Positions 32,212-43,360 of a stretch of 64,000 bases of DNA are shown piece by piece. The first letter of the stretch is position 1. The number at the start of each line of letters is the position of its first letter. Under the pieces are notes generated by a model. The model was not told where the DNA came from, searched no databases, and worked only from the letters and a program-made list of their open reading frames with translations. The translations under genes and the position numbers were made by a program. The DNA is from Bufo bufo (Eukaryota; Chordata; Amphibia; Anura; Bufonidae): assembly GCF_905171765.1 (NCBI RefSeq), contig NC_053392.1, positions 409,826,366 through 409,890,365 of the forward strand. The letters are read 5' to 3'.

Positions 32212-34660
32212 ACCTCAGCCCCCAGTGCTTAAACACCCTGAAAGACCAGGCCACTTTTTACACTTCTGACCTACACTACTTTCACCGTTTATTGATCGGT
32301 CATGCAACTTACCACCCAAATGAATTTTACCTCCTTTTCTTCTCACTAATAGAGCTTTCATTTGGTGGTATTTCATTGCTGCTGACATTTTTACTTTTTT
32401 TGTTATTAATCGAAATTTAACGATTTTTTTGCAAAAAAATGACATTTTTCACGTTCAGTTGTAAAATTTTGCAAAAAAAACGAGATCCATATATAAATTT
32501 TGCTCTAAATTTATTGTTCTACATGTCTTTGATAAAAAAAAATGTTTGGGTAAAAAAAAAAATGGTTTGGGTAAAAGTTATAGCGTTTACAAACTATGGT
32601 ACAAAAATGTGAATTTCCGCTTTTTGAAGCAGCTCTGACTTTCTGAGCACCTGTCATGTTTCCTGAGGTTCTACAATGCCCAGACAGTACAAACACCCCA
32701 CAAATGACCCCATTTCGGAAAGTAGACACCCTAAGGTATTCGCTGATGGGCATAGTGAGTTCATAGAACTTTTTATTTTATGTCACAAGTTAGCGGAAAA
32801 TGATGTTTTTTTTTTGGGGTTTTTTTTGTTTTTTTTTCTTACAAAGTCTCATATTCCACTAACTTGTGACAAAAAATAAAAAGTTCTATGAACTCACTAT
32901 GCCCATCACGAAATACCTTGGGGTCTCTTCTTTCCAAAATGGGGTCACTTGTGGGGTAGTTTTACTGCCCTGGCATTCTAGGGGCCCAAATGTGTGGTAA
33001 GGAGTTTGAAATCAAATTCTGTAAAAAATGACCAGTGAAATCCGAAAGGTGCTCTTTGGAATATGGGCCCCTTTGCCCACCTAGGCTGCAAAAAAGTGTC
33101 ACACATCTGGTATCTCTGTATTCAGGAGAAGTTGAGGAATGTGTTTTGGGGTGTCTTTTTACATATACCCATGCTGGGTGAGATAAATATCTTGGTCAAA
33201 TGCCAACTTTGTATAAAAAAAATGGGAAAAGTTGTCTTTTGCCAAGATATTTCTCTCACCCAGCATGGGTATATGTAAAATGACACCCCAAAACACATTC
33301 CCCAACTTCTCCTGAGTACGGAGATACCAGATGTGTGACACTTTTTTGCAGCCTAGGTGGGCAAAGGGGCCCATATTCCAAAGAGCACCTTTCGGATTTC
33401 ACTGGTCATTTTTTACAGAATTTGATTTCAAACTCCTTACCACACATTTGGGCCCCTAGAATGCCAGGGCAGTATAACTACCCCACAAGTGACCCCATTT
33501 TGGAAAGAAGACACCCCAATGTATTCGCTGATGGGCAAAGTGAGTTCATGGAACTTTTTATTTTTTGTCACAAGTTAGTGGAATATGAGACTTTGTAAGA
33601 AAAAAATAAATAAGAAAAAAATCATCATTTTCCACTAACTTGTGACAAAAAATAAAAAATTCTAGGAACTCGCCATGCCCCTTACGGAATACCTTGGGGT
33701 GTCTTCTTTCCAAAATGGGGTCACTTGTGGGGTAGTTATACTGCCCTGGCATTTTCCAGGGGCCCTAATGTGTGGTAAGTAGGTAAATGACCTGTGAAAT
33801 CCGAAAGGTGCTCTTTGGAATGTGGGCCCCTTTGCCCACCTAGGCTGCAAAAAAGTGTCACACATGTGGTATCTCCGTACTCGGGAGAAGTTGGGGAATG
33901 TGTTTTGGGGTGTCATTTTACATATACCCATGCTGGGTGAGATAAATATCTTGGTCAAATGCCAACTTTGTATAAAAAAATGGGAAAAGTTGTCTTTTGC
34001 CAAGATATTTCTCTCACCCAGCATGGGTATATGTAAAATGACACCCCAAAACACATTCCCCAACTTCTCCTGAGTACGGCGATACCAGATGTGTGACACT
34101 TTTTTGCAGCCTAAATGCACAAAGGGGCCCACATTCCTTTTATGAGGGCATTTTTAGACATTTGGATCCCAGACTTCTTCTCACGCTTTAGGGCCCCTAG
34201 AATAAATACCCCACATGTGACCCCATTTTGGAAAGAAGACACCCCAAGGTATTCAATGAGGGGCATGGCGAGTTCATAGAAATATTTTTTTTTTGGCACA
34301 AGTTAGCGGAAATTGATTTTATTTATTTTTTTCTCACAAAGTCTCCCTTTCCGCTAACTTGGGACAAAAATTTCAATCTTTCATGGACTCAATATGCCCC
34401 CCACGGAATACCTGGGGGTGTCTTCTTTCCGAAATGGGGTCACATGTGGGGTATTTATACTGCCCTGGCATTCTAGGGGCCCTAAAGCGTGAGAAGAAGT
34501 CTGGAATATAAATGTCAAAAAAATTTTACGCATTTGGATTCCGTGAGGGGTATGGTGAGTTCATGTGAGATTTAATTTTTTGACACAAGTTAGTGGAATA
34601 TGAGACTTTGTAAGATTAAAAAAAAAAAAAAATTTCCGCTAACTTGGGCCAAAAAAATGT
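32212..34660. repeat. Alternating inverted-repeat ladder (five centres)
   Basis: Starting at TTTAACCACCTCAGCCCCC, the sequence becomes a chain of segments that flip orientation. Inversion centres lie near 32,825, 33,226, 33,605, 33,985 and 34,322, spaced about 340-400 bases. Conserved blocks such as ATACCCATGCTGGGTGAGA and GACACCCCAAGGTATTC appear alternately on each strand. Short open frames here come from the palindromes and are not genes. Confidence 0.85.
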
Positions 34661-34664
34661 CTGA

Positions 34665-35770
34665 ATGGAGCCTTACAGAGGGTGATCAATGACAGGGGGG
34701 GTGATCAATGACAGGGGGGTGATCAATGACAGGGGGGTGATCCATGACAGGGGGGTGATCAGGGAGTCTATATGGGGTGATCACCACAGTCATTGATCAC
34801 GCCCCTGTAAGGCTCCATTCAGACGTCCGTGTGCGTTTTGCGGATCCGATCCATCTATCAGTGGATCCGTAAAAATCATGCGGACATCTGAATGGAGCTT
34901 TACAGGGGGTTGATCAATGACAGGGGGGTAATCAATGACAGGGGGGTGATCAGGGAGTCTATATGGGGTGATCACCACAGTCATTGATCATGCCCCTGTA
35001 AGGCTCCATTCAGACGTCCGTGTGCGTTTTGCGGATCCGATCCATCTATCAGTGGATCCGTAAAAATCATGCGGACGTCTGAATGGAGCTTTACAGGGGG
35101 TTGATCAATGACAGGGTGGTAATCAATGACAGGGGGGTGATCAGGGAGTCTATATGGGGTGATCACCACAGTCATTGATCACTCCCCTGTAAGGTTCCAT
35201 TCAGACGTCCGTATGCGTTTTGCGGATCTGATCTATCTATCAGTGGATCCGTAAAAATCATGCGGACATCTGAATGGAGCTTTACAGGGGGGTGATCAAT
35301 GACAGGGGGGTAATCAATGACAGGGGGGTAATCAATGACAGGGGGGTGATCAGGGAGTCTATATGGGGTGATCCCCACAGTCATTGATCATGCCCCTGTA
35401 AGGCTCCATTCAGACGTCCGTGTGCGTTTTGCGGATCCGATCCATCTATCAGTGGATCCGTAAAAATCATGCGGACGTCTGAATGGAGCTTTACAGGGGG
35501 GTGATCAATGACAGGGGTGTAATCAATGACAGGGGGGTGATCAGGGAGTCTATATGGGGTGATCACCACAGTCATTGATCATGCCCCTGTAAGGCTCCAT
35601 TCAGACGTCCGTGCGCGTTTTGCGGATCCGATCCATCTATCAGTGGATCCGTAAAAATCATGCGGACGTCTGAATGGAGCTTTACAGGGGTGTGATCAAT
35701 GACAGGGGGTAATCAATGACAGGGGGGTGATCAGGGAGTCTATATGGGGTGATCAGGGGTGATCAAGGGT
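34665..35770. repeat. 191-bp satellite, five units plus a partial unit
   Basis: Units start near 34,792, 34,983, 35,174, 35,383 and 35,574, with spacings 191, 191, 209 and 191. Each unit contains a foldback segment of about 95 bp, from AGGCTCCATTCAGACGTCCG to CGGACGTCTGAATGGAGCTT, plus a run of GATCAATGACAGGGGGGT sub-repeats. The 209-bp unit has one extra 18-bp sub-repeat. Array sequence before 34,792 is mostly sub-repeats. Confidence 0.9.
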
Positions 35771-36130
35771 GAATAAGGGGTTAATAAGTGACGGGGGGGG
35801 TGTAGTGTAGTGTGGTGCTTGGTGCAACATATTACTGAGCTACCTGTGTCCTCTGGTGGTCGATCCAAACAAAGGGGACCACCAGAGGTATATCCAAACA
35901 AAGGGGACCACCAGAGGTATATCATAACAGCGTCTAATATACCTGTTAGGGGTTAAAAAAATCACATCTCCAGCCTGCCAGCGAACGATCGCCGCTGGCA
36001 GGCTGGAGATCTACTTTCTTACCTTCCGTTCCTGTGAGCGCGCGCGCCTGTGTGCGCGCGTTCACAGGAAATCTCGGCCATCGCGAGAGGACGCGCCGGC
36101 GCGTCCACTCGGAATGAATCAACCACCTCC
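35771..36130. other. Unassigned end of MITE composite, GC-rich
   Basis: Contains a short direct repeat (CCAAACAAAGGGGACCACCA at about 35,865 and 35,893), a small hairpin (CTCCAGCCTGCCAGCG ... CGCTGGCAGGCTGGAG, 35,968-36,010) and GCGCGC-rich sequence. No gene is seen. Confidence 0.5.
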
Positions 36131-36344
36131 AGGACGCGTCTGTGCGTACACTGGAGTGAAATTGCGCATTTTTTTGCGACTTTTCTGCGGCTTTTTAAAT
36201 AGTTGCAATAGAAAATCTGTCTAGAGATTAATTTACATAAGAAAACACTCCCACTTTCAGAAAACTGGCGAGCATAGTGCAGAGCAGAAAAAAGTCGCAA
36301 ATATTTGTGCAGTTTTAGCGATTGCGCAAAAATTTGCGACTTTT

Positions 36345-36990
36345 TCACTCTATTATTCTGACTTGAGCTAATGATAAATCTGGCCCATTATGTGTAAGCA
36401 AAAACGATGAAAATGACAAAACAAATTGATTGTGTTCGTAATACTGTGTCCCCTTAGTGCTCAAAACATATTGGATTGCTTCTAATCCAAGATCGCACTG
36501 AATGCTTGTGTACAAAGCTTCTACATCAAGACTGACATTCCTAGTCATTTCATTTACCTGACGAGAGTATCCTTAGTATCTTTCAAATAGGAAGATAACC
36601 CGGACACAAATGGGGATATCAACTGGTCTACATAGCTACTAATCCCTTCACATAAACTCTGATTCCCTGACACAATTGGTCGTCCTGGAATGGGAATTCT
36701 TTTTTTGTGAACTTTCAGAATGGCGTAGAAGGTCGCTATTGTTGGTCTTTTGTTATTAAGCTTTTTTCTTTTGCTAATAAAAGTATAATTTTTCGTTCTT
36801 TGGTGTACTTTACAGTCAGATTTTCCTTCAGCTGTTTATATGTGCTGGTGTCTTGTAATAATGTCATTACCATCTCGTTATAATCCGTTTTGTCTAGCAG
36901 AACAACATTTCCCCCTTTATCTGAGGGTTTAATCTCCAATTAATTATTCTTTATGAATTCATCCATTGCTACTTTCTCTTGTTTTGTCAG
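36345..36990 (-). pseudogene. Penelope-like RT, N-terminal part
   Basis: From right to left the minus strand gives IKPSDKGGNVVLLDKTDYNE (36,939-36,880), a hallmark N-terminal RT motif of Penelope-like elements. Then RPIVSGNQSLCEGIS-like and SYLKDTKDT segments follow, and NVSLDVEALYTSIQ (36,548-36,480), the first catalytic aspartate region. Two or more frameshifts or stops separate these pieces. The rest of the RT lies beyond the 32,115-36,387 insertion. Confidence 0.75.
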
Positions 36991-37002
36991 GTTATGTAAT
37001 AA

Positions 37003-37152
37003 GAGAAAACACGCCCACTTTCAGAAAACTGGCGAGCAGAGCGGAGAGCCAATAAAAGTCGCAATATTTTGCACTGTTTTAGCGATTGCGCAAACATTTG
37101 AAACTTTTTCACTCCATTATTTTGACTTGAGCTAGTGATAAATCTGGCCCAT
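37003..37152 (-). mobile_element. End fragment of the TGGGCCA MITE family
   Basis: About 150 bases match 36,232-36,387: both contain CACTTTCAGAAAACTGGCGAG and end GATAAATCTGGCCCAT. It interrupts or borders the Penelope-like element upstream of its RT. Confidence 0.65.
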
Positions 37153-37571
37153 AGAGAGGAAAATAGATCCAAGTAATCTCTCTTAAAAGAGATTAGTAGG
37201 AAATTAAGCACTAGGGCATGTGCAAAGAACACAGCTGAAAGATAGAAAGGAGACTAAGTTCCACAATATGTGATGAGAGAAAACGGACTGTAGAGAAAAG
37301 AGACTAAGTGTTATGTCATGCGCAGTTCGGCCGAACCATGGGGATGAGAGACTGACATGCACTCTGACATGCGCAGAGGACATACAATATGCTGGCGATA
37401 TGAAGACTAAGTACGCACTCATGTGCAGCAGCGCATAGAAGCAAGAGGAGGAGTGTGTAGCGTCACAGCCAGATAAAAAGAGAAGGGGATAGGCTGGGCT
37501 AGGTCAAATTGGAGCCTGGCTAGCTGAAATTTGAAGCCCACAAGGCAATACTGTTAATAATGGATTTTTTT
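37153..37571. other. Unassigned stretch
   Basis: No convincing gene or repeat is recognised. It may hold 5' sequence of the Penelope-like element, but the short frames are not diagnostic. Confidence 0.35.
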
Positions 37572-38877
37572 AACCACCTCTTGTCTGCCTGTTGACTATA
37601 AACGACTGGGAGGTGGATCTTTATCTCTCAATGGACGTTTCTGAACGTTCATTCAGAGATGGCAGCTGCACTCTAATCATGCAGCTGCAGAGCGGGTTGC
37701 CCTCTGTCAGTGACAGCAGGGCAACCTAGAGAGTAGGCAGGGATAGTTCCCAGGTGTCCCTGCCTTCTAGATCGCTATATACAAAGCGCTCACCGAGCGC
37801 TGTGTGTACAGATCAGGAATCGCTAAGTGACTGCCGGGGCCGGGAGAGTGCATGAGTTGTCGGGTCTTTCTCAGCCCTCGATCAGCCCTGCACTGAGGCT
37901 GTACAGTGTTGTATAGTGCTGCACAGCCTTTCCGGGGGGTGTATTTCCCCTGTAACTGGGGCTACTATGTCAGCCCCAGTTACAGGAGAAATCAATAGTG
38001 GGAGGGAAAAAAAAAAAGTGAAGTTAAATGTCCCCCAAAGGTCTTGTATGACCTTATGGGGGACGCAAAGTGTAAAATAAAGAATAAAAAAATAAAGTGT
38101 TAAAATAAAAAAATAAAAAAAAGGTTTCACATGTAAATAAATAAAATAATTCCCCAAGTGCGGAATTAAAAAAAAAAATTTAAATAGAAAAAAAATAAAA
38201 TAAAACAGACATATTTGGTATTGCTCAGTCCGTGACGGTCGGCTCTATAAACATATCACATGATACACCCAGTACGATAAACACCATAAAAAACAAACAA
38301 AAAAAATGTCAAGTAAAGCCATTTTTGTCACCTTACATCACAAAAAGCGCAACACCAAGTGATCAAAAAGGCGCATGTCTCACAAAATGGTACAAATAAA
38401 ACCGTCACCTCATCCCGCAAAAAATGAGCCCCTACATAAGAAAATCACTCCAAAAAAAACTATAGCTCTCAGAACATGGACACATTAAAACATCATTTTT
38501 TTGTTTCAAAAATGTTATTATTGTGTTAAAGTGAAATAAATAAAAAAGTATACATATTAGGTATCGCCGCGACCGTAACAACCAGCTCTATAAATATATC
38601 ACATGACCTAACCCCTAAACTTTCTGTTTTAAAAGCAGAGAAATTGAAATTTAGAAAATTGCTAATTTTAAAAAATTTGGGGTAAATTTGGGATTTTTTC
38701 AGAAATAAAGGTGAAATATATCATGAAGTACAATGTGTCACGAGAAAACAATCTCTGAATGGCTTGGATAAGTAAAAGCGTTCCAAAGCTATTACCACAT
38801 AAAGTGACATATGTCAGATTTGCAAAATTAGGCCTGGTCAGGAAGGGGGCAAATGGCCCGGATGTGAAGTGGCTAAC
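37572..38877. mobile_element. TTAA-type MITE (about 1.3 kb)
   Basis: Left end TTAACCACCTCTTGTCTGCC and right end GGATGTGAAGTGGCTAA form imperfect inverted termini. The interior is A/T-rich without a transposase. The right half (about 38,690-38,870; CAATGTGTCACGAGAAAACA, GGTCAGGAAGGGG) recurs at 40,055-40,180 and inverted at 40,716-40,900. The TTAA ends suggest Kolobok or piggyBac-type mobilisation; I cannot decide which. Confidence 0.5.
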
Positions 38878-38954
38878 ATTATGGTTTAGTAATTGGCACA
38901 TTAAATAATAGGGTGGTTATTGGTCTTATGGACCATTTGTAAATATATAATGCA

Positions 38955-39335
38955 CGTATCTGACCTCACCAGGTGCTGTTTAGAGGACTCAATGACAATG
39001 ACAGTAAAATTAAGGACTGTTGGATCTGTACTCACAGTCCAGTGAGTTCAAGAACTATGCTTTATCTGGCAATCCCTTTGACTTTTAAAGAACTTATTCA
39101 TATGTCTTGTTGGCAGTTTGTCTCACAAAGAAGACCAGGGCCTGATGATCAAAAGTATAATTCCACTGCAGTTCCTCTCCCCATAGCAGGGTGGGTGGAG
39201 GCCCCCTGGTGGCAAGACAAACAATAATGCAAGTAGGGTGGATTATCATAGTAGTATATGCTGTGATTAAGCTTATGTTTATGTGTGCCAATAGGTTATG
39301 TACCAAAAGGAGAAACTACCAGGATTATTGAGAAG
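38955..39335 (+). pseudogene. env: ERV2 env remnant with internal deletion
   Basis: A plus-strand frame (38,973-39,227) contains DCWICTHSPVSS, resembling the CWxC region of retroviral surface subunits. It is followed, in another phase (39,231-39,331), by a hydrophobic anchor-like stretch (GWIIIVVYAVIKLMFM) and a short basic tail ending at a stop. Most of the surface and transmembrane subunits are therefore missing. It lies directly upstream of a polypurine tract and LTR, consistent with the 3' end of a provirus. It is unrelated in detail to ERV1 env. Confidence 0.65.
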
Positions 39336-39444
39336 TCTTGGTAACTGCATCGATACCTGGGAGGGAATCTGGCCTCCAGCTGGCAGTTCGGCCTATCCCA
39401 ACTGAAGTACCTCTGGGTTAAGATGTCAGTTCCAAGATATCTCA

Positions 39445-39456
39445 AAATGGGGGAAT
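39445..39456 (+). promoter_or_regulatory. ERV2 polypurine tract
   Basis: AAAATGGGGGAAT immediately precedes the LTR start TGTGAGGGATGAG, in the position expected for plus-strand priming. Confidence 0.6.
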
Positions 39457-39924
39457 TGTGAGGGATGAGAATTAATTTTGTATAAGTATTTCTTCCATCT
39501 TGTGCATATGTGGAAAATTAATGAGCCAGCTGGCAAAATGTAGGGAGTCTCTGTGTATATAGATCAAATGTTCCTAGTTGCAAGGCCAAGGTAGCCACCC
39601 CCTCGTTCTCTTATCAGAGTTTGACATGCAAGAGATAGTTATGTTCCTTCTGAGTTTAGGGATATACTGCTGGAGAATGCTAATCTTAAAATAAGATGCT
39701 GCGGAAACTTTTACATTTTTAGAATTTTGTTAGTATAGTGCGGAAGTATTGCCTTTTATGAACAACTAATAAAATCATTAGTTTCGATTTCCACCCCTTT
39801 GGCAGTGTGCCAGATTTGTCTATGATTATCTATAGTGTTATAAAGATGTATACTTGTGTGGAATAAAGTAGAGACAGAATCTGATTCAGCAGTGTGTCTG
39901 TGTCAGCTCTCTGAGAGCACTTCA
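39457..39924 (+). repeat. ERV2 LTR (about 468 bp)
   Basis: Starts TGTGAGGGATG and ends GCACTTCA, giving TG...CA ends. AATAAAATC near 39,767 and GGAATAAAG near 39,860 are candidate polyadenylation signals. No second copy is seen in the window. Confidence 0.65.
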
Positions 39925-39926
39925 AT

Positions 39927-39944
39927 TGGGACCCCGACAATCAT
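39927..39944 (+). promoter_or_regulatory. ERV2 candidate primer-binding site
   Basis: Two bases after the LTR end comes TGGGACCCCGACAATCAT, closely similar to the tRNA-Trp-type primer-binding site of avian sarcoma/leukosis viruses. A primer-binding site belongs after a 5' LTR, yet env lies upstream of this LTR. Confidence 0.5.
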
Positions 39945-39989
39945 AGAAGAAGGGGGTTTTGCCCCAACAATAGCTATTCTGTGAGTCAT

Positions 39990-41365
39990 CACTATCTAAA
40001 AAGCGAGAAAAAAAAAGAAGATGAATAAAGGTACAACATATCAACTCAAATACCTGTAACATGATGTACAATGTGTCACGAGAAAACAGTCTCAGGATCG
40101 ATTGGATAAGTAAAAGCATTACACATAAAGTGGCACGTCAGGTTTCAGGTTTGCAAAAATAGGTTCTGTCAGGAAGGGGTTAAAAAAGTATTTTTATTTT
40201 CACTTTACGCTATTAAAAAAGAAAAGAAACAATTTGAAAAATAGACTTTTTTTATTGTTTTACATTTTCGCTGGTATAAAAACAAAAAATAAATAAAAAA
40301 AAAGCTAGTCCCATATATCAATGAAAAGAGACACAAAAATTATTTACATAATAAACGGAAAAAAGTTATGGCTTTCAAATGCTTTTCCTAGAAAAAAAAT
40401 GGAAAATGTGTCTGGTAAATGGCCCAGTCTTGATCTGGTTAATCGAGTGGAAAAGCATGTCACATCAATTTGTGTCCTGAGTACAGAACTTTGGTATATA
40501 AATATAATCTTTTATAAATAATCACTGTGACAATTTAAAAAGGCAGAGAACAAAACAACCAATGTGTTTGGTAGTTGCCAGTCACCTACAAGTGTCTCTT
40601 TTGTATTCAATGTTTGGGTCTCTACATGTGATTCATATTTGAGACAGATAATTGGCTGTTGTTCCTGCTAAATAGACAACAGAAAGATGCGTAGTAAGGA
40701 CTTGGAAGACTTAACTCCTTCAGTACCAAGCCACTTTTCACCTCAAATCCCAGGACGAATTTTTGCAAATCTGACATGCGTCACTTTATGTGCCAATAAC
40801 TTTGAAACGTTTTTACTTATTCAAGCCATTCTGAGACTCTCATGACACATTGTACTTCATGATAGTCATAAATTTGAGTCAATATATTTCACCTTTATTT
40901 ATGAAAAAATCCCCAAATTACCAAAAATTCTATTTCTCTGCTTTTAAAACAAAAAGTGAGTCATAAAATATTTATTACTTAACATTCCCTATATATCTGC
41001 TTTATGTTGGCATCATTTTGTAAATGTCATTTAATTTTTTTTTAGGAAGTTAGAAGCCTTAGAAGTTTAAAAGCACTTTTTCAAATTTTCAACAAAATTT
41101 CCAAAACCATTTTTTTAAGGATTAATTCAGTTATGAAGTGATTTTGGAGGGGCTTATGTAATGGAAACCACCCATAAATGACCCCATTTTAGAAACTACA
41201 TCCCTCAAATTATTCAAAACTGATATTACAAACTTTGTTAACCCGTGAGATGTTCCACAAGAATTAAAGGAAAATTAAAAGATTTCACTTTTTGATAGAT
41301 TTTTTATGTTAATACATTTTTTCTTGCAACACAGCAATGGTCAACAGCAAAATAAACCTCAATAT
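39990..41365. mobile_element. MITE fragments of the TTAA type, A/T-rich
   Basis: 40,020-40,185 matches the right end of the 37,572 MITE and ends GAAGGGGTTAA. 40,186-40,445 is A/T-rich and ends GATCTGGTTAA. 40,716-41,300 begins TTAACTCCTTCAGTACCAAG and carries the same blocks inverted. No transposase or gene is seen. Internal boundaries are uncertain. Confidence 0.45.
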
Positions 41366-41732
41366 TAGTGTTGAGCGAGCATGCTCGGCCGAATACCTGT
41401 TCGGCTCGAGCATCGCTATGCTCGGCACATGGAGGTACTCGGACGAGTACCACATGTGCTCGAGCGCCATGTTCGAGTCTCCTCCCCTCCTCAGCCAATA
41501 AACGTGCAGGTAAGTACTGCCATCACTGTAATGCCAGTAGTCATGTTGGCTACTGGCATTACAGTAATTGGCTGGCCGGTACACGTCATTGGGTGCTATA
41601 TAGCACCTAATGACGTGGGTTCAGCTCATTGTGAGTCAGGGAGAGCAGCGCTTAGGAAGGGACAGATAGAGTAGGGAGTGTGATCGCAATATATTCAATA
41701 GAAAAACATTTCAAAGACCCAAAAGACCTTTT
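41366..41732 (+). mobile_element. hAT-C, 5' end
   Basis: TAGTGTTGAGCGAGCATGCT resembles the hAT-B terminus at 2,195. The following subterminal sequence is rich in CTCGG/CGAGC. The element is split by LINE A here and continues at 61,773. The 15-bp target duplication CCCAAAAGACCTTTT (41,718-41,732) recurs as CCCAAAAGATCTTTT (61,773-61,787). Confidence 0.75.
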
Positions 41733-41987
41733 TTTTTTTTTTTAAACTTCTCTTTATTGAAAGAAAATGATACTGACATGTCACAGGATTTTTCCAAGAT
41801 ATATGCAATCTTTTTTTTACAATACTTAATTATATTCCCTTTTTATTTTTTTGTTTTTTTTCTACATTTGCATAACACAATTATAACTTTCCCAAATCCC
41901 CCCCCCCCCCCCCCTCACTCATCTCGACTCTTGTTTCGGAAAAGATGTCAATAATGCATACAAAATCCTCGGTCCCTTTACAGAGAT

Positions 41988-43067
41988 CTATTTTTTGGAC
42001 CTTTCATTGTATAACATATGCCATGGATCTGAGTTCCCTAATCTTAAAAACCAATCTGTCTGAACAAACGGAATAATGGCTGTTAAAATCTCTTCATCTG
42101 TGAAAAAAGCTTCCATATATGTTCTCCACTTTTTGAAAAAAGACATTGACAGCTCCGATTTACAGCTTTCCACATCAATGCGTTCTAGCATCAAGCAATG
42201 TGTGGTTAAACGAAGGACTTCATCTATGCTTGGTACACTGGGACGAAGCCAATGAGATAATATACTTCGTTTGGCCGCTAGTAGAATCACATGGATTGCA
42301 TCTACTAGTCGTGATCGAGTTTCCGATCTCCCCACATGGAATAATATTAATTCTGGGTCCAATGGGATCTTCACTTGGCATTTGGTATTAATCCTATCAA
42401 TGAAGGATTTCCAGAAAGCTTGGATTTTCACACAAGACCATAATCCATGTGTAACATCAGTATTCGGAAGATTACATTTAGGACAATGAGTTATTCTGTC
42501 AAGTGGAATAGGAGCTGTAGCCTACGGTAAGTGAAAACCATATATGGCTCTATGTACAATTTTGAAATATATTTCTCTCCATATTTCATTGCTGACTATT
42601 TTCCTAACCTTGTCCCATCCCTCCAGTAACTGATCAGGGAGGTTCATGTCAGGAAAATCTTTCAGCCAGGACTTAAATAAAGATATATCTCCTTTCCTAG
42701 AATCCTCCTCTCTCAAGCAGCTATAAATGAAAGATAAGTCTTTCCGGCTTCCCGCACCACCCAGTAATGTGTCAAAAGGGCCAGGTAAAAACTCCCTAGT
42801 TAGATCTCTCGTGGTTTGGAGGTATTCCATATGTGGATTGTACCTCTTGGAAGTTATATAATTTCCGTTCTTCCTGTTTCCACATGTGGCTGACCTTTGA
42901 TATACCTTTCTGTGCCCATTGTACCAATTGTTTATTGGTTATGGCAGCTTAAAATTCAGGGTGACCCCATAGTAACATGTTTTTTGAGATCCCACATGGG
43001 AGGTCAAAAATTTTCCTGATTGCTCTCCAGGTTGCGATAGTATCTCTAAGAAGAACACTCCGTTTAA
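41988..43067 (-). pseudogene. LINE A ORF2, C-terminal part
   Basis: Pieces at 42,830-42,522 and 42,431-41,988 align with the end of LINE B ORF2. Examples are IHVILLAAKRSILSHWL beside ILHSILLIAKRVLLQRWL, and GWDKVRKIVSNEIWREIYFK beside GWSKVRQCVISETWRETYFR. This domain follows the RT and may bind RNA or DNA. Minus-strand sequence from 42,950 to 43,067 (DTIATWRAIRK-like) joins, across LINE B, to 56,185. Confidence 0.75.
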
Positions 43068-43360
43068 ATTCTGTTTATTTGAAGCAGATTCACAAAAAGA
43101 CAAGAGTAAGGGTTATGTACCCACATATCATACAGCCAGGGCCGGCGCCACCAGTAAGGCGACTTAGGCAGTCGCCTAGGGCGCCATCTAGCAGGGGGCG
43201 CCCTTTTGCGGTGTAAAAAAAAAAAAAGTTGGTAATATAAGTTCGGGCGGCCGGCCAGCGGCGCCCGTCATGCTGCCCCTCCTGAGCGCTTGCCGCTCTA
43301 AAGAATCTCCGGCTCAGTGCTGCGCAGCCTGCTGTGTCTGCCCTGTGCTACTGCTGTTGT

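Larger units (their letters stand above)
32115..36387. mobile_element. MITE composite with TGGGCCA-type termini (4.3 kb)
   Basis: The left end TGGGCCAAATTTATCATTAC and the right end (reverse complement TGGGCCAGATTTATCATTAG) form terminal inverted repeats, flanked by TTAT at 32,111-32,114 and 36,388-36,391. The interior is a second element or set of elements (about 32,212-36,130) with alternating inverted repeats and a satellite. A related end fragment lies at 37,003-37,152. No transposase is present. Confidence 0.65.
28830..37000 (-). mobile_element. Penelope-like element, broken by three insertions
   Basis: Separated minus-strand pieces keep the domain order of a Penelope-like retroelement: RT N-terminal part at 36,388-36,990, RT core at 31,320-31,763 and 31,878-32,114, GIY-YIG endonuclease at 28,850-29,140. 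The gaps are a Harbinger-type hairpin (29,431-31,319), a small hAT MITE (31,764-31,877) and a 4.3-kb MITE composite (32,115-36,387). Penelope-like elements combine a telomerase-related RT with a GIY-YIG nuclease. Terminal repeats were not identified. Confidence 0.8.

Noticed and set aside
33063..34132. Similar short proteins on both strands (MGPFAHLGCKKVSH...)
   Set aside because: Mirror copies arise from the palindromes; no start context, domain or conserved coding pattern.
34790..35575. Four nearly identical 64-70 residue minus-strand frames
   Set aside because: They repeat with the 191-bp satellite period and reflect the satellite, not a gene family.
36019..36348. Minus-strand 109-residue frame as a gene
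   Set aside because: It covers MITE terminal sequence repeated at 37,003-37,152 and has no recognisable domain.
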